This document shows positions 33,168-44,000 of a stretch of DNA of 44,500 bases, one piece after another. The translations under genes were made by a program, and so were the position numbers. Below the pieces are notes generated by a model. That model was not told the origin of the DNA. It worked only from the letters and a program-made list of their open reading frames with translations, and did not search any database. Position 1 is the stretch's first letter. Each line of letters starts with the position of its first letter. Source of the stretch: Bacteroidales bacterium (lineage in GTDB: Bacteria; Bacteroidota; Bacteroidia; Bacteroidales; P3); the NCBI GenBank assembly GCA_017960475.1, contig JAGCZH010000010.1, positions 1 to 44,500 of the forward strand, written 5' to 3'.

Positions 33168-33889
33168 TCCACAGCCAGCAGCAATTGGAGAAGATCATTG
33201 CCGAGTGGGGATTCCTCCCATTCTTCAGGTGCGGCATAGACGGTTTTTCCATCGAGGAGATGACCCCCGAGGAGCTGTGGTTCAACGACGAGCGGCCAGG
33301 GCCTTGGGAATGGAAAGGTCCCATCATAGGCAACTGGCAATGCGCCTACGGCAAATTCTTCGCCGGCAAGGCAGGATACATCAGCCTTGAATGGATGCCC
33401 GATTTCATCAACTGGCGACGCGGCATATACCCCATCGAGAAGAAAAGCAGCGAGGCAAGGCATGTTTACGAGGTGCTCAAAGAGCATGAAAGCATGTTGT
33501 CGCACGAGCTGAAGCTAGCCAGCGGATACAGCCTCAGGCGCACCAATCGGCGACCCGTGAGAAACATCTCCGACCTTGCCGAGAGAGACAGCCAACGCAA
33601 AAACGATACAGACAATGACACAAAGCCCAAAGGCTCGACATGCGACGCACTGATAGCGGAGCTCGAGATGGCCACCTACGTGTGCATAGCCGATTTTGAA
33701 TACAAAATGACCAAAGACGGGCGACGGTACGGATGGGGAGTGGCGCGCTACTGCACTCCCGAGGCCATGTATGGCGAAGGTATAACACACACAGACTCAA
33801 CGCCACGAGAGTCGCAAGAACGAATAGCCAAGCATATAAAACAACTATTTCCACAAGCCACAGACAAACAAATATCCAGATTGCTATGA
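33164..33889 (+). CDS. Conserved protein, possibly AlkZ-related
   Basis: A 241-residue cytoplasmic protein from the coupled ATG at 33164. Residues 1-95 carry a distinctive block, EWGFLPFFRCGIDGFSIEEM, then LWFNDERPGPWEWKGPII, CAYGKFFAGKAGYISLEW and FINWRRGIYP. I associate it with Bacteroidota proteins annotated as AlkZ-related, but I cannot confirm this. No membrane helix is seen. The middle is charged and linker-like (AERDSQRKNDTDND). The C-terminal part (residues about 165-241) has Trp/Gly-containing strands and a helical end. It sits in a tight three-gene unit between a thioesterase and a secreted nuclease, each overlapping by 4 nt. If it acts on DNA, a nucleic-acid theme with the nuclease is possible. 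Confidence 0.65.
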   Translation: MIHSQQQLEKIIAEWGFLPFFRCGIDGFSIEEMTPEELWFNDERPGPWEWKGPIIGNWQCAYGKFFAGKAGYISLEWMPDFINWRRGIYPIEKKSSEARHVYEVLKEHESMLSHELKLASGYSLRRTNRRPVRNISDLAERDSQRKNDTDNDTKPKGSTCDALIAELEMATYVCIADFEYKMTKDGRRYGWGVARYCTPEAMYGEGITHTDSTPRESQERIAKHIKQLFPQATDKQISRLL

Positions 33890-34704
33890 AAACCAAATTC
33901 CAACGACTACTGCCCTTCCTCACATTTGCGCTGCTGCTTATCCTGGCACCGTCGTGCCGGCACACAGCGTCACAGACCACAACGGTGGCCGAGGCCAACG
34001 ACAGTTTAAGATGGGTGCGCGACATAGACATCCCCTCACCCCTGCCCGACAGCGTAGCGGAGCAGATACTGTATCGCAAGGCCTACATTGTGTCGTACAA
34101 CAAAGACCGGCTGCAACCCAATTGGGTCGCCTGGCATCTTACAGCCGAGCATGTCGATGGCGATGTGCCGCGTCCCAACTTGGCTTTTCACGAAGACAAA
34201 GATGTTCCGGAACCCAAGGCTTATCATTGGGATTATCGATATGAAGAAGACAAACATATCGACCGAGGCCACATGTGTCCCGCCGGCGACAACAAGTGGG
34301 ACAAAGAGGCGATGTATGAGAGTTTCCTGATGACAAACATCTGTCCACAACACAAAGCGTTGAACAGCGGTATATGGAACACCATTGAGAAACGATGCCG
34401 GGAGTGGGCTAAAGAATATGGGGATATTTATATTGTCTGCGGCCCCATTTTCATGAATCGGGAGCACGACAGCATCGGAGAGCACCACATACCGAAACCG
34501 GAGGCCTTCTTCAAAGTTGTCGCCTGTCTCAATCCCAACCATCCATGGGGCATAGGATACATCTGCCGCAACAACGAAGGCACCCGCAAAAGAGACCTTT
34601 ACACCAACAGCATAAGCGAAGTGGAGCGAATCACAGGACTCACCTTCTTTCCAAACATCGACGAAGCGATAAAGGCGAAAGTCAAAGACACCTATGAAGA
34701 GTAG
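33886..34704 (+). CDS. DNA/RNA non-specific endonuclease, lipoprotein
   Basis: A 272-residue enzyme of the NUC1/ββα-Me nuclease family. The signature DRGHMCPAGD gives catalytic His129, with the metal-binding asparagine expected in the following helix (ESFLMTNICPQHKALNSGIW). The C-terminal region RDLYTNSISEVERITGLTFF is typical. An N-terminal signal peptide with lipobox APSC (Cys24) predicts a lipid-anchored envelope protein. It probably degrades external DNA or RNA for nutrition or matrix turnover. Start: ATG overlapping the stop of the previous gene (ATGA). Confidence 0.93.
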   Translation: MKTKFQRLLPFLTFALLLILAPSCRHTASQTTTVAEANDSLRWVRDIDIPSPLPDSVAEQILYRKAYIVSYNKDRLQPNWVAWHLTAEHVDGDVPRPNLAFHEDKDVPEPKAYHWDYRYEEDKHIDRGHMCPAGDNKWDKEAMYESFLMTNICPQHKALNSGIWNTIEKRCREWAKEYGDIYIVCGPIFMNREHDSIGEHHIPKPEAFFKVVACLNPNHPWGIGYICRNNEGTRKRDLYTNSISEVERITGLTFFPNIDEAIKAKVKDTYEE

Positions 34705-34744
34705 CACTGTGACGGGAAAAGGCCAAAAACAATGATGCTTCAGT

Positions 34745-34870
34745 AAACAGCCCCGACGGGGCGCCATATTCCCTGGTTTGATTTATGCCGCCCTTTCGGG
34801 GCTCCAGTATTGTACTGACATTGTATCCGTGGGTCACCCACGGATAATTTCTGCTGCACCATTCAGAACC
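34745..34870. repeat. GC-rich palindromic intergenic element
   Basis: Three dyads lie in about 100 nt in an otherwise AT-rich gap: GCCCC/GGGGC at 34750-34762, a GCCC/GGGC-type dyad around 34788-34803, and a perfect ATCCGTGGGT / ACCCACGGAT hairpin (34825-34834, 34836-34845) with a 1-nt centre. No reading frame is seen. It resembles dispersed palindromic (REP/MITE-like) elements of Bacteroidota, and could also end transcription of the nuclease unit. The copy number in the genome is unknown. Confidence 0.5.
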
Positions 34871-34955
34871 TGTTGTCGAGGGGTATTTCGCAGTATTTAA
34901 ATAAATTAGAAAGTGTGAATTATCCTTAAAAAATATCAATATTAAAAAGAAAACG

Positions 34956-34964
34956 TATATTTGC
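34956..34964 (+). promoter_or_regulatory. Promoter -7 box of the giant surface-protein gene
   Basis: TATATTTGC, a full match to TAnnTTTG. It overlaps a possible upstream TTG start (34961), which rules that codon out as the real start. It leaves a leader of about 40 nt before ATG 35009. No TTTG is seen at -33. Confidence 0.6.
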
Positions 34965-35008
34965 AGTTTACAATAAATCCAAAGAAAAAATTACAAGCAA
35001 TTGTAAAC

Positions 35009-38000
35009 ATGACACTTATGCATAAATCCAAAATATTTTTCACCCTTTTATTTTTTATTTTGCTGTGCCAGTTTAACGCTTCGGCTCAGTACATTACAAT
35101 GCCTCAGCTGGGCGACTCAACCATTGTACTCAACAATCACTACACCCGTCACGTTTACGACCCGGGAGGATACTCCTCATACTACAGTAACGGCAAATAT
35201 CCTGTCGACTGCAACGCGACACTGACAATCAAAAGCCATGACAACAGACCTTTCTCTCTTGTGGGCGATTTCGAGATAGAGGAAGGTGATTTCCTGACAA
35301 TATATCAGGGCGAGTCAAGCTCCTACCCCATACAAGGATTCTACACCGGCAATGGCAGCGTAAAGATTTATTGCTACTCCGGTGCTGTGACGCTGCATTT
35401 CTACAGCGACCACTTCGGAAGAGATGACGGCTTCGATTTCGATATCTGTTTCCCCGAAATATACAATGTGCATGCCGAAAGGACCAACGATGTTTATACC
35501 AACATCTATTGGCAGAGCAACAGCTATAACAATTTTTACGTCGACTACCTTCCAAGCCGCGACCCCAGCCGTCTATACACTGAGCATCACAGATACAGCG
35601 GCAACGACTCGCTATGGTCGCTTGCACCAGGAACGGAATACTCCTACTATATCAGGCCTTACTACGGGAGCAACATTAACGACACCGCCAATTACTGCAC
35701 AGTTCCGGCTCATCACTTCAGAACCCCGAAGGTGAGGGACTGTGGCACCTGCGACCACTACAAGGAATGTATCGACTATACCCAGTTCAACAACTCGGAG
35801 AGGGTGACCTGCTTCAAGGGTACCAAAAGCTGGGGCGACTCGGTGGAATGTGTCGTCGACTACGGCTCTCCCGACATCAGGTCGCAACACACAAAAAACA
35901 CTGATCCGAGCGCTTATGTCCCCAACACGGGCAATCAGCTGCGCATGATACCATCCGGAGACACAGCGTCAGTTCGCATAGGCAACTGGGCAACGGGAGG
36001 CGGCGAGAGCATACTCTACGAAATCCATGTCGACACCAACGACTACAACCTGCTGAACCTGCAATATGCCGTCGTGCAGCAGACTATTGTCGGCGGACTC
36101 GACATCAACAAGCCTAGATTCACAATCCGGCTGTTCGACCAAAACTGCCTGCCCGTCGAACCGCTTTGCTACTGTCGCGACATAATGTACCAAAACAACG
36201 ACACCGCATGGCACACCTATACTCCTGGCGGCAATGCACAGCCCTACAAATGGCGCAACTGGACCTCCATGGCCATTGACCTCTCTGACTACCATGGCAA
36301 GACTCTTTATCTGCAGTTCCTGTCCATTGACGGAGAGGGGGCCTCATACGCCTACTACACCTTGCATTGCGGTCGCAAGCAGATAGACCACATTTTGCAC
36401 TGCGCCGACAACATAAACAATACATTCTACGCTCCAGAGGGGTTCAGGTACACATGGTTCAGGGCAGACCAGCCCGACTCTGTTCTCTCACACGAGCGCA
36501 GCCTGAGCGTTGTCGACTCGGGACTTTACCAATGTATCGTATCGCCGACTGATTGCGACGACACCACGTGCGGATATGTGATCAACGCTCTTGCCACAAA
36601 ACGATATCCCCATGCCGCCTTCAGCTACACCTACACCGCATCGAACTGCAGTTTCAGCGTCCGGTTCGTCAACAACAGCACTATCATCGGAGCCGACGGC
36701 AACCCGTTATGGACCAACGAGAGCTGCGAAACGGCTTTGTGGGACTTCGGCAACGGACAGTCCTCTACCGACTATTACACGACGGAAATGACTTATAACG
36801 CCGCAGGCACCTACAATGTCACGCTGGTAGTGAGCATCGCCGGCGGCGAGTGCAAGGACTCCATCACCATCCCCGTTGTGTTACAATGGGAGCATGCTGT
36901 GCCTTACATCGAAGGCGAGGACTCCATATGTCCCGATGGCAGCACTACCCTGATTATGCACAACAACGCCACCACTCCAACATGGACTTTCCAAGGATAC
37001 AACGCAACACGTATTGACCTGCCAATAGACGGAGAGGGCATCAACGGAAGAGACACTGTCAGATGCCTTGTGACTGACTCGAACGAATGCACATATAATT
37101 TTGTGGTACCCATCACCATTTTGCCGTCATACAACTACACCGTTCAGCAAACCATCTGCCAGGCCCAGCTGGAAGAGGGATGGTCCTGGAGAGGTCATAC
37201 CTTCTACCCGGGAACAACAACCGACAACTTCTACTACCCTGGCAAGACATCACGCTACTGCGACAGCAACGTCACCCTGCATCTTACCGTTCACCCGACA
37301 TACAACGAATACCCTGTTTATGTGTTCTGCGACAACACAACGAGCTACCCCTACCCTCCCAACTGGCAACCACCGCTCATAGTTTACGACACCATAGGAC
37401 CTCATGTCTATGTGTTCCACAACAATGTGACGGGCTGCGACAGCATAATCCACATGACTCTGCGGGAACATGTTGTGGCTCACGACACCGTTGTGGCGGA
37501 AATATGCCGGGACTTCGCCTTCGACACCTTCGATTTCCATTACACCGCCTCGCAAACCCACACCTTGGGGCTCCACACCGCGACGCACACAGCGACGGAA
37601 CAGATTAGGGAATGGAACCAGGTGCAGCTTTGCGACAGCACTATGACTCTGCTGCTCACCGTTAACCCTCAAACGGACACCAGCATCTTCGTCATTCGCA
37701 ACGAGAGCCAGCTGCCATACTGGTTCAACGGCGTATCCTTCTCGCATAACGTCACCGACACCGTTTTCCACCTCTACAACCGATATGGATGCGACAGCAC
37801 CATCCACTTCACTTTCCTTATCAACTTCAACGCACAAACGCACCTTTACAACACAATCTGCGACGACGCCCTCCCGTTCTCGTGGGACGGTTTCACCTTC
37901 ACCCAGGCTGGAACCCAGACTCAACACCTGCATCGCACCAACGGCGCCGACAGCATGGTTTACCGTCACCTCACCGTTAACCCCACATTCAACAACACCA

Positions 38001-41000
38001 CTCTTGACACCATCTGCGACGACGGCTCTAGGCTGTTCTGCGGCACCACATACTCTTCATCGGGAACATATCAGCACAATCTTGCGACTATCCACAACTG
38101 CGACAGCGTCGAGACACTGCAACTCGTTGTCAATCCCACCAACAGCAACACCGTCACCGAGACAGTATGCGCAAACCATCCCTACTCCTTTGCCGGTCAA
38201 AGCCTGTCGACATCCAATACCTACACTCACACCTTCGACAACATATATCACTGCGACAGTGTTGTGACGCTGAATCTCACCGTAAATCCCGTATCGGAGA
38301 CAACAATCCATGACACCGTGCTGGAGAACGACCTGCCCCGCATATTCAACGGCAACAGCTACAACAGCGACACCGAAAACAGTATCATTGTTCTCGCCAA
38401 CAGCCACGGCTGCGACAGCACTATACACTACTACCTCAAGGTGCAATGGAACCAGACAAACACTGTGGAGCGCACCATATGCGACGACGCCCTGCCCTAC
38501 AACTGGGACGGCACCATATTCACCGCCAACGATATGCCTCAACAGGGCAGAACAATTGTCAAGACTGTGACACTCTCTGACAATCATGGCGCCGACAGCG
38601 TGGTGACCCGCCGGCTGACAGTGAACCCCACTTACAATCAAAATTTCAACGCCACAATCTGCGACAACACATCTTACTCCTTCGCAGGAACGACTTACAA
38701 CACCACAGGCACTTACACCCACAACCTGTCCTCTATCCACCAGTGCGACAGTACGGTGACGCTATCTCTCATTGTCAATGCGGTGACATACAGCGCTGTC
38801 GACACAACAATCCTCGAAAACGATCTGGCCTCTTTCGTTTTCAACGGCCTCCATTTCCAAGGCGAAGTGACCAACCAGACAATAACGATCACCAACAACG
38901 CCGGATGCGACAGCAACATCAGCTTCACTCTCCATATCATTCCCAACGTCAGCACCGGCGACACCCACACCATCTGCCAGTCGGAGCTGCCTCACATCTG
39001 GAACGGGGTGACTTTCACCAACGCTGGCATACAAAGCACTCTGCTCTTCACCACCAATGGCGCCGACAGCATTGTGCGCATGGTTCTCTATGTCAACCCC
39101 ACCTATTTCATGCCTCAGACGGTGACTATCTGCGACAACCAGCAAACCACTTTCAACAACGTCACCTACAACACCGCGGGAACTTATGTCGACACCCTTC
39201 AAACTATCCACCAGTGCGACAGTGTGACACAACTCACCCTCATTGTCAACCCCACCCACGTAAGCGAATTCTACGACACCACTTGCGACAACCACCCCTA
39301 CTATTTCGGTGGCTCGGTGCGTAGCAGCGTGGGCGACCACACGCACACTTTCGACAATATCTTCGGCTGCGACAGCGTGGTGACTCTCCACCTGCACATC
39401 GACAGCGTGACTCATAGCACCATTTACGACACCATTGTCGAGAACGACCTGCCTTACCAGTTCCTCGGCAGCACCTTTACCGAAAGCCTGCTCGACAGCA
39501 GTAACTCCACTTTCAACTATCTGCTGACAACGACAAATGTGAGGGGCTGCGACAGCTTGATAAACTATTTCCTGACCATCAACCGCAACCAGCACACCAC
39601 CGTATATCAATCCATATGCGACAATGAGTTTCCTGTCAACTGGGACGGAACCATGTTTACCGCGAACGACACCAGAATCGCTGACACAGTGATTGTCAAG
39701 AACGACACTCTGATGGACATCTCCGGCGCCGACAGTGTGGTGACCCGCCGCCTGCACATCTTCCCCACTTTCAACCACGATTTCAACGACACCATCTGTA
39801 ACGACACCTCCTACCTGTGGGAGGGCGACAACTACACAGCGACTGGCAACTACACCAAAACCCTTGCCTCTGTCCATCAGTGCGACAGCGTGGTCACTCT
39901 TCACCTGAAGGTCAACAGTGTCACCTACAGCACCATAGTCGACACCATCGTCGAGAACGATCTTCCCTACACCTTCCTGGACAGCACTTTCAACATGAGC
40001 GACGCTCAAGCCCAAGGCAATTACATCACGCAAAACACCATCTTCACCATTCTCAACCACGAAGGCTGCGACAGCATTATTACCTACACATTGCTCATCC
40101 ACTGGAATGTATACGACACCGTCGACTCCACCGTTTGCCAGAGTGCGCTGCCTATGCAATGGAACAATGCGGTGTTTACTGGCGACAGCGCAGTGTATGA
40201 TCCTCAACTGGCAACTTTCAACCTCAACGACACACTGACCGCATGGACAGGCGCCGACAGCATTCTGACTATGCGGCTTCATGTCAACCCGACGTTCGAC
40301 AAACATTACTACGACACTATCTGCAGCAACGAGCAGGTGACTTTCAACAACAGCGTCTACAACCTGCCCGGCAACTACGCTCACTTGCTACAAACCATAC
40401 ACCAATGCGACAGCCTGGAGACTCTCCATCTCACCGTGTTCGGCACCTCCGCGGCTTCCATCTCCGACACCATTGTCGAGAACACTCTCCGCGACTCTTA
40501 CACCTTCAACGGCACACTGTTCGACACCAATCTCTTTGGCTCCGAAACATACATCACTCCTCGTTTCTCGCAACTCGACAGCACCATCACCATTGTCAAC
40601 CGCTGGGGCTGCGACAGCACCATAAACTACACCCTCAACGTGCATTGGAACGTTGCCGCCACCGCCGACAGCACCATCTGCGAGAACTACTTGCCCCTGC
40701 AGTGGAACAATGTCTCTTTCACCGGCGACAGCGGCACCTACGACACCCAGAACCTTACTTTCAACCTCAACGACACTCTGCTGGCATTTACCGGAGCCGA
40801 CAGCGTACTGACTATGAGGGTCCACATCGACACCAACAGCCACAGCTGGATTGCCGACACCATCGTCGAGAACAACCTGCCTTGGACCTTCCTTGACAGC
40901 ACCTTCGCTGAGACGCCAGGCGACTCGCACAACATTCTCTTCTTCCGCAACGCCTCTTTCACCATAAGCAACATCAATGGCTGCGACAGCATTATCGCCT

Positions 41001-44000
41001 ATAGTCTCTATGTGCATTGGAACAAAACCACCGACTTGTACGACACTATCTGCGAAAACGCCCTTCCTCACACGTGGCAGGGCGCCGTGTTCAGTCGCGA
41101 CTCGCTGCAGCTCACAGAAGCAGCTTTGAACCTTTGCGACACCGTCATCTACCCTGCCGCCGCCGGCGAAGACAGCCTGGTGGTCATGCACCTCTTTGTT
41201 AAACGCAACAGCAGCTCCACCATATACGACACCATTGTCGAGAACAGCATTCCCTACACTTGGAACGGTGTCACTTTCGACAGCGCCTTCATGAGCAGCC
41301 AGACATCGTTTACAATCAACGGCTCCCTGGCTAAAGAATTGCAAAACACTGGCATCATCGCCAACGCCGCCGGCTGCGACAGCGCCGCCAACATGAATCT
41401 CCTTGTTTGGCAAAACCGCCGGGCAACTGCCGACACCAATGTTTGCGAGAACTTCTTTGATTTCTCTTGGAACGGCGTCGTATTCCCCGACACTGCCTTG
41501 TTCCAAAGCGACAGCGTCATGCTTCTGACCACTCATGGCGCCGACAGCCTGCTCACCATGAGGGTGACAAAACTGTTGAACTCTTACTCGCAATGGAGCG
41601 ACACCATCGTCGAGAACCAGCTCGCCTACACTTTCAACGGCGCCATCTTCGACCACTCGCTCTTTGGCGACACCGCGGCTCTGCACTTGCCACCATCGAG
41701 CATGACCTATAACGACAGCGTTGTCATCATCGCCAATCAGGCTGGTTGCGACAGCCTTATCTCTTACCGCCTCAACGTCTATTGGAACGTCTACAGTGCC
41801 GACAACGACACCCTCTGCTCCGCCGAGCTGCCTAAACAATGGAACTCCCGCACCTTCACCCAAGACATCGTCGCCTCGGCACCTATGGAAGGTCGATGGC
41901 GTTTGGCGACTCTCTATGACACCATGCCGGCATGGACAGGCGCCGACAGCATCATCGCCCTGAGGCTGCATGTTATGCCCTCTTTCAGCATTCCTTTCTA
42001 CGACACCGTTTGCGAAAGCCAGTCCTTTGTGTGGTACGGCGAGACTCTTACCGTGAGCGGCACATACACACAGTATTTCACCACCATCGACGGCTGCGAC
42101 AGTATAGAGGTGCTTAATTTCAGCAACTTCCCCAACTACAACCTCACCTATTACGACACTATCTGCGACTACTCGGGCACTATGAGGCTCGGCGTGGAAT
42201 ATATCGGTGTCGCTCACCTCAACACCATCCACATGTGCGACAGCAACGAGACCTACCACCTTTGGGGTATGCCTGTCTCCTACAGCACCATAGACACCAT
42301 TATCAGCGACCATCAGCTGCCATTTGAATACAACAACCAGTGGTTCGCCGACAGCGGCATATCACAGGCCCAGTTCGTACTTACCAACAGGTACGGCTGC
42401 GACAGTATAATCAATTTCACAGTCACCGTCATGCCCACTGTCAGGATCGCCGTCGACTCCAGCATATGCGACGCCCTGCTGCCTTTGGATTGGGACGGCA
42501 CCGTCTTCTCTGGCGACAGCACCACCTACAACTCCGATTTGGCGGCATTTGTCCTGATAGACACTCTCCACACCCGTTATGGCTCCGACAGCATAGTCAC
42601 ACGACGGCTGCATGTCTCGCCCTCCTACAACCTCACCTATTACGACACCACATGCAACGGCGCGCCATACCATTTCGGCGACTCCACCTATACCGTAACA
42701 GGCGATTACATCCACAACTATCTCACCACTATTGTCGACCCCATTTTCGGACGCCAATGCGACAGTATTGAGACTCTCCACCTCGTTGTCAACGCCATGA
42801 GCTATGCCACAGTAAGCGACACCATTGTCGAGAACCAGCTGCCATGGACCTTCGGAGGGGTCACCTTCACCTCTACCGACCGCATTGTCGACAGCACAAT
42901 AATAATACTGAACACCGTGGCTTGCGACAGCGTCATCACCTACTCGCTGCTGGTATATCCCAACACATACGTCGATTTCGACACCACTGTGTGCGACAAC
43001 GAGCTGCCATTCACCTGGAATGGACTGACCATAAGCCATGCCGGTCTCGACAGCATTGTTGTACTTCTCCCCGATGGCACCGACAGTGTGTCGCGTCTCA
43101 TGACCTTCGTCAACCCCACTTACAACACCACCGACACAGTTCGTGTTTGCGACAGTTACGAGTGGATAGACGGCAACACCTACACTGAGAGCACAAGAGT
43201 CAACGACTACCATCTCAGCAGCGTCCACGCTTGCGACAGCGTGAAGAATCTTATGCTCACCATCGACCTTTCCGTGACCCACCACGACAGCATAACAAGC
43301 TGCGACCCCTACCTCTGGATTGATGGCGAGACCTACAGCGTAAGCATCAGCGGACCTTCATTCTTGATGCAAACCATCCACCAGTGTGACAGCACCGTGA
43401 TTCTGGAATTCACCAAAGTGGAACACAAGGTAACCGAGCTTTTCGACACTATCTGCAAAGGTGTCTCCTACCAGTTTGGAGGCAACCTCTACACCAGCAC
43501 AGGTTCCTACAGCGACAGCTTGATGACAGAGGCCTCATGCGACAGTGTCGTCATACTCAACCTCCATGTGCTTGAGCCTCCTTTTGCCGAAATCAGATGC
43601 GAACACGATTGCGAGACACGTATCTATACCCTCACCGCACAAACCGACGCACCTTGGTTTGAATGGTCATCGTTCCCCGAGAACCCCGCCTTGACCGGAC
43701 ATACCCACGACCGGACCATTCGAGTCAAACCCACCACTCACGAAAGATACCTTCTCTGGGTCGACTACAAAGATGTGCCCACATGTCCCAACGACGTCGA
43801 CACAAATATCTCCCCGCTCCTCATGCCTCACGCTGTTATAGAATACACACCGGAGTTCCTCACCCTCGACCAACTGCACCTATCGCTTATCAACCGCAGC
43901 ACCAATGAGGAGACCCACCGTTGGACCATCAATGGCGACGACTACGGCGACGCCACCCGAGTGAGCTATTTCGCCAAACCCGATGATGACGACTCTGTTG

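Noticed and set aside
34961..35008. N-terminal extension of the giant protein from TTG 34961
   Set aside because: The codon lies inside the -7 box TATATTTG and the extension is a Lys/Gln-rich stretch before a normal signal peptide.
38762..42313. Two long antisense open frames (about 540 and 641 codons, ending at 38762 and 40388) opposite the giant gene
   Set aside because: They mirror the repeat array in a fixed phase, are Val/Gly/Ala-rich with no domain or start signal, and arise because the GAC/AAC-rich repeat codons lack stops on the other strand.
37130..43579. CRISPR-like array
   Set aside because: The repeats are in-frame protein repeats of about 170 nt with diverged sequence, without uniform short repeats and spacers, and no cas genes are present.
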